Source of the DNA: Petunia secreta | Taxonomy: Eukaryota; Streptophyta; Magnoliopsida; Solanales; Solanaceae | Assembly: GCA_029990175.1 (NCBI GenBank) | Contig: JARKIP010000005.1 | Location: forward strand, 31,257,501-31,321,500 | Length of the DNA: 64,000 bases | Reading direction: 5' to 3' | Shown: in pieces, positions 18,699 through 31,400 of the stretch | Layout: every line of letters starts with the position of its first letter | Numbering within the stretch: position 1 is the stretch's first letter | Translations under genes and position numbers: made by a program | The notes under the pieces: generated by a model | What the model was told of the DNA's origin: nothing | Database searches by the model: none | What the model saw: only the letters and a program-made list of their open reading frames with translations

Positions 18699-21600
18699 TC
18701 CTCCCCTTCTTGAGAAGATTTCGTCCTCGAAATCAAGCCCTCCTCGTCCGCCGAAGTTGGACCTACAACACAAGGAACTAAGTCAGCAACATTAAAGGTG
18801 TTGGACACGTTATACTCACCAGGGAGGTCGATCACGTAGGCATTGTTGTTGATCTTGGTCAACACTTGAAATGGACCATCCCCTCGAGGAGCCAACTTTC
18901 CTTTCCTTTGGTTCGGGAAGCGTTCCTTTCGGAAGTGAACCCAAACCCAATCTCCCTTCTTTAATTCCAACTTTTTACGCCCCTTGTTTTTCTTTGAGGC
19001 AATCTTTGCATAGGCCTCCTCGAGGTTCTTCTTCACCTTTGCATGCAATTCGATCAAGGCAGCTGCTCGTCGAGTACCTTCAAAATCAAGAACAGAATCT
19101 CGAGGCAATGGGGTTAAATCAAGTGGAATCAAAGGATTAAAGCCATACACACATTCAAACGGGGTCATGTTGATCATTCTATGCACCGTTCGATTGTATG
19201 CGAACTCCATCATGGGCAAACGGTCAGCCCAGTTTCCAACCTTCCCTTTGGTCATTGCCCGAAGCAAAGATCCCAAGGTTCGGTTAACTACCTCGGTCTG
19301 TCCATCAGTCTGAGGATGGTGAGACGTCGAGAATAGTAGCTTGGTGCCGAGGGCACCCCACAAACATTTCCAAAAATGACTCAAGAACTTCGAGTCTCGA
19401 TCATTCACAATAGTACGAGGTACACCATGCAATTTTAACACATTAGAAACAAACAATGTAGCTACATGCTGTGCATCATCACACTTTTTGCAAGGAATAA
19501 AGTGAGCCATTTTTGAAAAACGGTCAACCACAACGAAGATGCTATCATGTCCTCCCCCCGACCTCGGTAACCCCAAGACAAAGTCCATGGATATATCAAC
19601 CCAAGGTCGATCAGGCACAGGCAACGGGGTGTACAATCCATGAGGGTTGGACTTTGATTTTGCTTTCTTGCAAACGAGACAAGCGTTGCAAAGCTTTTCC
19701 ACATCTCGTCGCATTTTGGGCCAATGGAACTGCTCGGTCAAGATACCAAGAGTTTTATCGACACCGAAGTGCCCCATCAGTCCACCTGAGTGAGCTTCTC
19801 GAACCAAGAGCTCTCTCCACGATGACACTGGCACACAAACCCTCCTATTTTTGAAGAGGTAGCCATCATGCCACTGATATTTCTCAACCTTTCGGCCACT
19901 CAAGATTGCGTCTCGAACACATTTCAGCTTGGGATCGTCCTCGTACATCGACTTGATGCTTTCGAATCCCATGAGCCTAGAGGAGAGAGTGGTCGCTAAG
20001 GCAAATTTCCTTGATAGCGCATCGGCCACAACATTATCTTTTCCCTTTTTGTAATGAATTACAAAGGGAAAGCTTTCAATAAATTCAACCCACTTGGCAT
20101 GTCTTCGATTCAATTTCTCCTGACCTCGGAGATGCTTCAAGGACTCATGATCGCTTTTGATCACAAATTCTCGAGGCCACAAATAATGCTGCCAATGGGC
20201 GAGTGCTCGAACGAGGGCATACAGTTCCTTGTCGTACGTTGAGTAATTCAAGGCTGCACCCTTAAGCTTTTCGCTAAAGTAAGCGATCGGCTTCGAATCA
20301 TGCATCAGCACTCCTCCGATCCCAACTCCAGACGCATCACACTCGACTTCGAATGCTTTGCCGAAGTCAGGGAGTTGCATTAACGGGGCAGAACAAAGCC
20401 TCCGTTTCAACTCTTGGAAAGCCCTTTCTTGGGACTCTCCCCACACAAATGGATGGTCTTTCTTCACCAGCTCGGTTAAAGGAGCTGCCACGGTGCTAAA
20501 GTCAACAAACCTTCGGTAAAAGCTAGCTAAGCCATGGAAGCTACGAACTTGTGATACCGAGGTTGGAGTTGGCCAATCTTTGATGGCTTCGACTTTTGAC
20601 TCGTCGACTTCGACACCATTAGCACTGACAACAAATCCAAGAAAGACTACACGATCGACACCAAAGGCGCATTTCTTGAAGTTGGCATACAACTTCTCTT
20701 CTCGAAGCCTTTCGAGCACTTGCCTTAGGTGGTCGACATGTTCATCCACGGTTCTGCTATAAAAAAGTATGTCATCGAAATAAACGACAACAAACTTATT
20801 TATGAACGGTTTGAGCACATGGTTCATCAGTCGCATGAATGTGCTCGGTGCATTGGATAAGCCAAAAGGCATCACCAACCATTCATAGAGACCGAACTTG
20901 GTCTTGAATGCGGTTTTCCACTCGTCTCCGGGTTTCATTCGGATCTGGTGGTAACCGGACCTGAGGTCTATCTTCGAAAAGCATGAAGAACCACTTAACT
21001 CATCTAGCATGTCATCTAATCGAGGGATAGGATGACGATACTTTACCGTTATTTTGTTGACTGCTCGACAGTCAACACACATTCGCCATGTTCCATCCTT
21101 CTTCGGGACAAGGATAACTGGAACGGCGCAAGGACTCAAGCTCTCTCGCACGAGGCCCTTGTTCAGCAATTCATCAACCTGCCGTTGGAGCTCTTTGGTG
21201 TCTTCGGGATTACACCGGTATGCAGGTTTGTTAGGGATTTGAGACCCTGGCACGAAGTCAATTTGGTGCTCGATTCCTCTCAATGGAGGTAATCCACCTG
21301 GCATTTCCTCGGGAAACATGTCCTCGAAGTCCTGCAAGACTTTACGAACAAACAAAGGCAAAGGGTTATCGTTAGAAAAATCATCATTAGAGTTTAGAAA
21401 GATACCCTTGTGCACGAGGCAAATCATCATCTGACCGTGGTCGTTGCCTCGTAAGATCTCACCGGGTTGCATGATTGCACAAATTCCTTTCACTTCGGGC
21501 GGTGAGTTTGTCTCTTCGGGCCCCAATATCGCTCCCATCGGAAGCTTAGCTTTGGCCGCTTCTTTCAATTCTTTCATCCGTTTATAGTCCTCGGTGACTT

Positions 21601-23497
21601 GTTTTGGAGACAAGGGTTTGAGTATGAAACTCTTCCCATCAAGCTTCACAATGTAAGTGTTGGATCTGCCATTGTGAACAGCTGTTCGGTCATACTGCCA
21701 TGGTCGACCCAATAGCAAATGACAAGCTTGCATCGGAACCACATCGAAGATCATTTCATCTTGATACTCTCCGATTTTGAACTTGATCCACACTTGTTTG
21801 ACAACTCTCAATTCTCCACACTCGTTCAGCCATTGTAACTTGTAAGGGTGGGGATGCTTCATCGTAGTTAATCCCATTTGTGAAACCAAAGTTTGGCTCA
21901 CTACATTGGCACAACTACCGGAATCAATGATCATCGAACACACCTTTCCCCTTACTCGACATCGGGCATGAAAGAGGTTTTCTCTTTGGTTGTCCTCTTC
22001 TTCAAGAGTCATGCAGCTCAAATTCCTTCGAACCACAAGAAAAATTTCCGGATGATCAGCTTCGGCAGCCTCATGATCATCATCAACTTCAGCTCGATCA
22101 GTCTCCTCGATAATTTCCTCCTCGGTGTCACTCGCTTGCTCATGGACGGTTCCATCTTCGAGCAGAAGCATAACTTTGCGAGTTGGACACTCTTTTGCCA
22201 TGTGACCATAACCTTTGCATTTGTGACACTGAATATTTGAAGCACTAGGAGAGTTGAGTTGAACTTTACCTCCCACTTCTCTCGACTGGTTAACGGTCAC
22301 ACCTCTTTCGAAGGGTCTCTTCGAATCTCGAACAGTGTTAGCACTTGCTTGGTTTGGACTTTTCCATTCTTTTCCTCGGTTCAAAGGAGTAGAAGTAGTG
22401 ACTCCTCGATACCGGTTTGCCTTGTCGTCCTTCACCAATTTTTCAGCTTCGGTGGCAGCATCGAACAGATCTTCCAACGTGTGATACACGTGGAGTCTCA
22501 ACTGAGATGACACATCCCTAGCCAAGCCATTTTTGAATCTGATAATGGCTTGCTCTTCGTCTTCGACCAGATCAAGATTCAATCGAACCTTTTCGAACTC
22601 ATCGTGGTACTCTTGGACAGATTTAGACCCTTGCTTAAACTCATAGAGCTTTTGCATTTGAGTCTGCCTGTACTTGGCACTCAAATACTTAGCATCCATT
22701 GCTCTTTTCAATTGTGGCCAAGTATTGACTTCGGGATAGTCATTCCTTCATCTATGCCTCTTGTCAGATTCCCACCATGTTGATGCATAGGCTTCGAACG
22801 AAGCAATGGCATGGGCAGCTTTTCTCTCATCGGTCATCTCATTGGTTTCAAAGATGCGCTCCATTTTAAGCTTCCATTCAAGATACTCATCGGGATCACT
22901 AGTTCCTTTAAAGGGTGGAATAGTGATCTTGACACTGTTCAAATTTGAGTCTCGAACAACTCTAGCCTGTTCGGGAAACTCATCATCTCGATCATTAGCC
23001 TCACGCTCAATATTTCTTTCAACATTTGCGCCTCGGCCTCGACCTCAGAAATTTCCACGACCTCGGTGAGCTTGCCTTCGTTGAGCGAATGGCAGCTCAC
23101 GCTCATATTCGTCCTCGGGAAATTCCTCTTCATCAATCTCCTCGGCAACGGCTCCAAGATCTCTTTGGGCCTTTGGAGGTGGTATTCTTTCTCCTCGGGG
23201 AATGCCCAAGTTTTGATAAGCAGCTTGGGGATTGCCCAAGTTAAGTTCTCTTCGAATTGCTTCACTTGTCAACTGATGTTGTCGTACAAGCTCAGCATAT
23301 AGCTCAGGTTTCATCGGAGTGGATTGGCTCGTTCCAACGCCGGACCCATTCATGGCCACGGACGCGTTTCCCTGCTCGAGGAGAGTCACTCGAGCAGTCA
23401 CTCCTCTTAATTCGGCACTGACGCCTTGTATCGCAGCCATGAGATCGGCTAACGATACCTCGGGCTTCTCAATGCTTTTGCCATCATTTCCAGCCAC
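18476..23497 (-). pseudogene. gag-pol: C gag-pol polyprotein, start lost and two in-frame stops
   Basis: One frame of about 1673 codons. The position of E's ATG (41728-41730) is GTG here (23495-23497). TGA stops lie at 23045-23047 (CGA in E) and 22748-22750 (AGA in E). Downstream the frame is open: gag capsid region, CCHC knuckle (CHKCKGYGHMAKEC, near 22230), protease with DSGS (near 21920), RT with YFDD (near 20780), RNase H (CDASG, SDHES, VVADALS), integrase zinc region (H-x6-H, CNAC/CLVC), then D, D35, E with MDFV, NDRD (others SDRD) and DGQTE. One Arg codon is missing after RT relative to E (3-bp deletion). The tail crosses the PPT into the LTR and carries PMTRSQAKLL. Known role of the family: capsid, maturation, reverse transcription and integration. 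This copy probably makes no normal gag. Confidence 0.92.
18699..18711 (-). other. Polypurine tract of element C
   Basis: Complement of TCCTCCCCTTCTT, next to the 3' LTR; same tract as A, B and E. Confidence 0.9.
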
Positions 23498-24717
23498 GGT
23501 ACCTGCACAAGTCAAAGATCAAACAAATGTTAGGGTTAGAAATCACCTCACACACTCCCTCACCTTTGATGGGTGGCACTCGGGTCCACTCAATTTATGG
23601 GTTCGGTTTTTGATCACTCAAGGACTTGTTAACAGTGGCTCGTCTGATTGATCGGTCCTCTAAGATCCTTCAAGTTCGACAATAGTCACTGCCTCTTCGG
23701 AAAGAGTGAAGTGATGTTCGACTCGATGGAACTGACACTTTTTTTAACTGAGCTCGGGGAGTCAAAAGAATTTCTACGAAAGTTTGGACTTCGGTCACCC
23801 CTTCGCACGAATTCCTATCAGCTTAAAAGAGTTAGTACGACCTCGAGTAGGACAATTACTCGAAAGATCCACCAACTAGAATTTTGACACGAAAGAAAGT
23901 GAGAACCTAGGAGAATCTACCCTTTGATTCCCTTTTGGAATCTTTTTCGATCACACCCACTCCTGTCCGTACAAGAGTGGTCCCTCCTTGGTACGGATAG
24001 GGTTTTACCTTATCCACTTTCCTTTTTCAGCCGCCAATTTTCACCTGGGGTTTTTGATGTTAAAATTTTAACCCCTTTCTTCTTCAATGGAACAGTGACC
24101 TTGCTCCGGCGTACGGACACAACAACTTCGGTTCACTGACCACGAAATTCAACAGATCTGGGTTGCTTTATCGACTCCGGTTTCAACAGCATCGGAGTAA
24201 TTCAGTTCAAGTTCTTCGAGCTAAGAACCAGCTCGTTCGAGTCGTACACTGTTACGATTTTGTAACAAGTTTCCGGCGTACGGACTACGATTTAAACTCA
24301 GAACTTCGAATTTTAAGCAACAAACAAACCCAAATCACTCAAGAACCACCATTCTTCACCGGTTTCTTCCAAACACAGTGGGGTTCGAATTTTCAGTCAC
24401 CATTAAAGCTCAAAACAGTCCAAAAATTCACCAAGAAACCCTAGTCACGAAATTGGTACGTCGGGCACTTGTTGGATTCGGAACTCGATGGTGAACAAGA
24501 ATCTATGGTTGTTTTCCCAAACAACCAACAATCAAACACAATTTTTGAATTTTTCTTTAACACCTTTTATTTATTTATTTTTTTTTTTTTGTAAAATAAC
24601 AACACCAACAGTAACAAAACCAAGTCAAGAACTCGAAACGGAAAACAGAGACACAAACGCACGAAAATAAAGATAACGTGAACAGGATTTGGGGTTGTAG
24701 AAACAAGCCCAAACCGT
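23498..24717 (-). other. 5' leader of element C
   Basis: About 1.2 kb between PBS and the old start codon. It lacks the GC-rich palindromes of B and Z. It ends in TGTGCAG/GTACC before the start position, again like a 3' splice site. A T/A-rich low-complexity stretch lies at about 24565-24600. Confidence 0.75.
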
Positions 24718-24729
24718 GCTCTGATACCA
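24718..24729 (-). other. Primer-binding site of element C
   Basis: The minus strand reads TGGTATCAGAGC, three bases from the 5' LTR. Confidence 0.95.
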
Positions 24730-24732
24730 AGA

Positions 24733-25482
24733 TGGTGCAATGCAAACCCGAAGGAATTGCTAAGCACAAACGCGTAAGATAAACAAGAAAGATAAAAGAT
24801 AGAAGCAAGACAAAACTTGCTTCTTTCGAAAGAACAGTGAGGAACCTGTCTCAAAGCTCGATCGAAAGGGATACAAGAATCACCTAAACTATGCAACAAT
24901 CCTCAAGAGAACATTGCCTCTTGCAAACTGAATAATCAAAGAGGAATGTTCAATCGGATTAACCGAAAGCCACAAGTCCATAAAAAGCCCTCACAAGGGG
25001 TTGCTCACGACGGAGACTAGAAATGTGCTCGGCACTTTCATTAATAACTCAATGTTCAAAAACTAGGTATCCTTACAATTAAAGGGAATAAGGTTTATAT
25101 AGGAAACACTAAGGGTAAACTAGTAAAAGGGTCACAGGCGACCAATGGAAATAAGCCACGCAGGGCTGAATTAAATTGTGTTCGGCAGACTTTGACTTCG
25201 GTAAGCCTTGGCTTCGGTTCTCGATTGTCTGCTCGAACACACTTGTTGCCTTCGGACGCTCAATTGTCTTCGAGCTCATTGTCCTCGGTCACTTTGCCTT
25301 CGGGCTCAAATCTGAAGATAATGCCTTCGATTCTTGAGCTCGGCCACTCAGCTTCGGAGCAATTGTTTTCCTTCGGCCAGGCTAAGTGAACATGCACATC
25401 GTGCAGCAGCTTGGCTTGGCTTCTTGTCATCGGTCTCCTCGGTGGATCGATCACTTGATCAGCACGTGGTAGGGCTGCATCA
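24733..25482 (-). repeat. 5' LTR of element C
   Basis: 750 bp, the same length as the 3' LTR with about four substitutions. TATATAAA is the complement of 25094-25101. A frame that runs from this LTR out into the satellite (25260-25544) is a chance extension of the LTR-encoded tail. Confidence 0.96.
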
Positions 25483-28400
25483 ACTAGCCTCGTCAAACTT
25501 AAACTATGACGACTAGGCACATCAGGCTTAAAATATGATGACAAGCCTCGTCAGGCTTAAACTATGACGACAAGCCACATCAGGCTTAAAATATGACAAC
25601 TCGCCACGTTAGACTTAAAATACGATGACTAGCTACGTCAGGCTTAAAATATGACGACGAGCCTTGTCAGGCTTAGAATATGACGAGTAGCTACGTCAGG
25701 CTTAAAATATGACGACGAGCCTTGTTAAGCTTAGAATATGACGACTAGCCTCGTCAAACATAAAATATGATGACGACTAGCCAAGTCAGGCTTAAAATAT
25801 GATGACTAGCCTCGTCAGGCTTAAAATATGACAACTAGCTACACCAAGCTTAAAATATGATGACTAGCAATGTCAGGCTTAAATTATGACGACGAGCCTC
25901 GTTAAGCTTAGAATATGACGACTTGCCTCGTCAAACTTAAAATATGATGTCGACTAGCAAAGTCAGGCTTAAAATATGACGACAAGCCTCGTCAGGCTTA
26001 AAATATGACAACTTACGACGTCAGGCTTAAAATAGGACGACTAGCCACGTCAGTCTTAAAATATGACGACGAGTCTTGTCAGGCTTAGAATATGACGAGT
26101 AGCCACGTCAGGCTTAAAATATGACGACGAGCCTCGTTAAGCTTAGAATATGACGACTAGCCTCGTCAAACTTAAAATATGATGACGACTAGCTAAGTCA
26201 GGCTTAAAATTTGACGACTAGCCTCGTCAGGCTTAAAATAAGACGACTAGCTACACCAAGCTTAAAATATGACGACTAGCAATGTCAGGCTTAAAATATG
26301 ACGACGAGCCTCGTTAAGCTTAGAATATGACAACTAGCCTCGTCAAACTTAAAATATGATGACGACTAGCCAAGTCAGGTTTATAATATGACGACTAGCC
26401 TCGTCAGGCTTAAAATATGACGACAAGCCTCGTCAGGCTTAAAATTTGACAACTTACGACTAGCCACGTCAGTCTTAAAATATGACGACGATCCTCGTCA
26501 GGCTTAGAATATGACGAGTAGCCACGTCTGTCATAAAATATGATGAGGAGCCTCGTTAAGCTTCGACTATGGCGACTAGCTTCGTCAGGTTTAAAATATG
26601 ATGACGACTAGCCAAGTCAGGCTTAAAATATGATGACTAGCCTCGTCAGCCTTAAAATAGGACGACTAGTCACATCAAGCTTAAAATATGACGACTAGCC
26701 ATGCCTTGCTTAAAATATGACGACTTGCCTCGTTAGGCTTAAAATATGACGACTAGCGACGTCAGGCTTAAAATATGACAACTAGCCTGTCAGGCTTAAA
26801 TGACTAGCCTCGTCAGGTTTAAAATATGACGACAAGCCTCATCAGGCTTAAAATATGACGACCAGCCTCATTAAGCTTAGAATATGATGACTAGCCTCGT
26901 CAGGCTTAAAATATGATTACGACTAGCCAAGTCAGGCTTAAAATATGACGACTAGCATCGTCAGGCTAAAAATATGACGACTAGCTACACCAAGCTTTGA
27001 ATATGACGACTACCTCGTCAGGCTTAAAATATGACGACTAGCCTCGTCAGGCTTATAATATGACGACTAGCCTCGTCCAGCTTAAAATATGACGACTAGC
27101 CACGTCAGGCTTAAAATATGACGACTAGCCTCTCTAGGTTTAAAATATGACGACTAGTCTCGTCACGCTTAAAATACGACGACTAGCCAAATATGACGGC
27201 TAGTCTCATTACGCTTAAATTACGACGACTAGCCAAATATGACGGCTAGCCATGTCAGGCTTAAAATATGACGACTAGCCTCATCAAACTTAAACTATGA
27301 CGACTAGCCACATCAGGCTTAAAATATGACGACAAGCCTCGTCAGGCTTAAAATATGACGACAAGCCACATCAGGCTTAAAATATGACAACTCGCCACGT
27401 TAGACTTAAAATACGATGACTAGCCACGTCAGGCTTAAAATATGACGACGAGCCTTGTCAGGCTTAGAATATGACGACGAGCCTTGTCAGGCTTAGAATA
27501 TGACGAGTAGCCACGTCAGGCTTAAAATATGACGACGAGCCTTGTTAAGCTTAGAATATGACGACTAGCCTCGTCAAACTTAAAATTTGATGACGATTAG
27601 CTAAGTCAGGCTTAAAATTTGACGACTAGCCTCGTCAGGCTTAAAATATGACGACTAGCTACACCAAGCTTAAAATATGACGACTAGCAATGTCAGGCTT
27701 AAATTATGACGATGAGCCTCGTTAAGCTTAGAATATGACGACTTGCCTCGTCAAATTTAAAATATGATGTCGACTAGCCAACTCAGGCTTAAAATATGAC
27801 GACAAGCCTCGTCAGGCTTAAAATATGACAACTTACGACGTCAGGCTTAAAATATGATGACTAGCCACGTCAGTCTTAAAATATGACGACGAGCCTCGTC
27901 AGGCTTAGAATATGACGAGTAGCCACGTCAGGCTAAAAATATGACGACGAGCCTCGTTAAGCTTAGAATATGACGACTAGCCTCGTCAAACTTAAAATAT
28001 CATGACGACTAGCTAAGTCAGGCTTAAAATTTGACGACTAGCCTCGTCAGGCTTAAAATAAGGTGACTGCCTACACCATGCTTAAAATATGACGACTAGC
28101 AATGTTAGGCTTAAAATATGACGACGAGCCTCGTTAAGCTTAGAATATGACGACTAGCCTCGTCAAACTTAAAACATGATACGACTAGCCAAGTCAGGCT
28201 TAAAATATGACGACTAGCCTCGTCAGGCTTAAAATATGACAACTTACGACTAGCCACGTCAGTCTTTGACAAGCCTCGTCAGGCTTAAAATATGACAACT
28301 TACGACTAGCCACGTCAGTCTTAAAATATGACGACGATCCTCGTCAGGCTTAGAATATGACGAGTAGCCATCTCTGTCATAAAATAGGATGAGGCGCCTC

Positions 28401-31400
28401 GTTAAGCTTAGACTATGGCGACTAGCTTCGTCAGGCTTAATATATGATGACGACTAGCCAAGTCAGGCTTAAAATATGATGACTAGCTTCGTTAGCATTA
28501 AAATAGGACGACTAGTCACATCAAGCTTAAAATATGACGACTAGCCATGCCATGCTTAAAATATGACGACTTGCCCCGTTAGGCTTAAAATATGACGACT
28601 AGCGACGTCAGGCTTAATATATGACAACTAGCCTGTCAGGCTTAAATGACTAGCCTCGTCAGGTTTAAAATATGACGACAAGCCTCATCAGGCTTAAAAT
28701 ATGACGACCTGCCTCGTTAAGCTTAGAATATGACGACTAGCCTCGTCAGGCTTAAAATATAATTACGACTAGCCATGTCAGGCTTAAAATATGACGACTA
28801 GCCTCGTCAGGCTAAAAATATGACGACTAGCTACACCAAGCTTTGAATATGACGACTAGCCTCGTCATGCTTAAAATATGACAACGGCTAGCCAAGTCAG
28901 GCTTAAAATATTATAACTAGCCTCGTCAGACTTATAATATGACCACTACCCTCGTCCAGCTTAATATATGACGACTAGCCGCGACAGGCTTAAAATATGA
29001 CGACTAGCCTCGTTAGGCTTAAAATAGGACGACTAGTCTCGTCACGCTTAAAATACGACGACAAGTCATGTCAGGCTTAAAATATGACGAGTAGCCTCGT
29101 CAAACTTAAAATATGACTACTGCCACATCAGGCATAAAATATAACGACAAGCCACATCAGGCTTAAAATATGACGACAAGCCACATCAGGCTTAAAATAT
29201 GACGACGAGCCTCGTCAGGCTTAGAATATGACGACGAGCTTCGTTAGGCTTAGAATATGACGAGTAGCCATGCCGGGCATAAAATATGATGAGGAGCCTC
29301 GTTAAGATTAGACTATTGCGACTAGCCTCGTCAGGCTTAAATTATGATGACGACTAGCCTCGTCAGGCTTAAAATATGACAAAGGCTAGCCGAGTCAGGC
29401 TTAAAATATGACAACTAGCCTCGTCAGACTTATAATATGACCACTAGCCTCGTCCAGCTTAAAATATGACGACTAGCCATGACAGGCTTAAAATATGCCG
29501 ACTAGCCTCGTAAGGCTTAAAATATGACGACTAGTCTCGTCACGCTTAAAATACGACGACTAGTCATGTCAGGCTTAAAATTTTATGACTAGCCTCGTCA
29601 GGCTTAAAATATGACGACTAGCCACATCAGGCTTAAAATATAACGACAAGCCTCGGCAGGTTTAAAATATGAACACGTCAGGCTTAAAATACGACGACTA
29701 GCCACGTCAGGCTTAAAATATGACGACGAGCCTCGTCAGGCTTAGAATATGACGACGAGCCTCGTCAGGCTTAGAATATGACGAGTAGCCATGCCGGGCA
29801 TAAAATATGATAAGGAGCCTCGCTAAGATTAGACTATTGCGACTAGCCTCGTCAGGCTTAAATTATGATGACGACTAGCCTCGTCAGGCTTAAAATATGA
29901 CAACGGCTAGCCAAGTCAGGCTTAAAATATGACAACTAGCCTCGTCAGACTTATAATATGACCACTAGCCTCGTCCAGCTTAAAATATGACGACTAGCCA
30001 CGACAGGCTTAAAATATGACGACTAGCCTCCTAAGGCTTAAAATATGACGACAAGTCTCGGCACGCTTAAAATACGACGACTAGTCATGTCAGGCTTAAA
30101 ATATGACGACTAGCCTCGTCAGGTTTAACATATCACGACAAGCCTCGTCAGGCTTAAAATATGAACACGTCAGGCTTAAAATACGACGACTAGCTACGTC
30201 AGGCTTAAAATATGACGACGAGCCTCGTCAGGCTTAGAATATGACGACGAGCCTCGTCAGGCTTAGAATATGACGAGTAGCCATGTCAGGCATAAAATAT
30301 GATGAGGAGCCTCGTTAAGATTAGACTATTGCGACTAGCCTCGTCAGGCTTAAATTATGATGACGACTAGCCAAATCAGGCTTAAAATATGATGACTAGC
30401 TTCGTCAGCCTTAAAATATGACGACTAGCCACGCCTCGCTTAAAATATGATGACTAGCCACGTCAGGCTTAAAATATGACGAATAGCCTTGTTAGGCTTA
30501 AAATATGACGACTAGTCTCGTCACGCTTAAACTACGACGACTAGCCACGTCAGGCTTAAAATATGACGACTAGCCATGTCAGGCTTAAAATATGACGACT
30601 AGCCTTGTCAAACTTAAAATATGACGACTAGCCACATCAGGCTTAAAATCTGACGATTATAATATAACGACAAGTCACATCAGGCTTAAAATATGGCTAG
30701 TAGCCACGTTAGACTTAAAATATGACGACTAGCCACGTTAGGCTTAAAAAATGACGACGAGCCTTGCAGGCTTAGAATATGACGAGTAGCCACGTCAGGC
30801 TTAATATATGATGACGAGCCTCGTTTAGCTTAGAATATGACGACTAGCCAAGTTAGGTTTAAAATATGACGACTGCCTCGTCTAACTTAAAATATGACGA
30901 CAAGCCTCGTCAGGCTTAAAATATGAAAACTTACGACATCAGGCTTAAAATATGACGACTAGCCACGTCAGTCTTAAAATATGACGACGAGCCTCGTATG
31001 GCTTAGAATATGACGAGTAGCCACGTCTGGCATATTATATGATGAGGAGTCTCGTTAAACTTAGACTATGGCGACTAGCCTCGTCAAGCTTAAAATATGA
31101 TGACGACTAGCTAAGTCAGGCTTAAAATATGACGACTAGCCTCGTCAGACTAATAATATGACGACCAGCCTCGTCCGGCTTAAATATGACGACCAGCCTC
31201 GTTATGCTTAAGATATGACGACCAGCCTCGTTAGGCTTTAAATACGACGACAAGTCTCGTCACGCTTAAAATACGACGACTAGCCAAATATGACGGCTAG
31301 CCATGTCAGGCTTAAAATATGATTACTAGCCTCGTCAAACTTAAAATATGATGACAAGCCTCGTCAGGCTTAAAATATGACGACAAGCCTCGTCAGGCTT

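Larger units (their letters stand above)
17949..25482 (-). mobile_element. Element C: complete autonomous-type Ty3/gypsy element with a decayed gag
   Basis: 7534 bp with 750-bp LTRs, PBS, leader, gag-pol and PPT, flanked by TSD ACTAG (17944-17948 and 25483-25487). The empty site is at 33304-33308. The LTRs differ at about four positions, so insertion is young but older than B. The start codon is lost and two stops interrupt gag. Protein features resemble plant chromoviruses, perhaps CRM-like, but no classical chromodomain is recognised. Confidence 0.95.

Noticed and set aside
18408..20242. Plus-strand reading frames of 60-115 codons across element C (and the same sets in E, D and A)
   Set aside because: They are antisense shadows of gag-pol or LTR sequence, recur wherever the element recurs, and show no recognisable domain.
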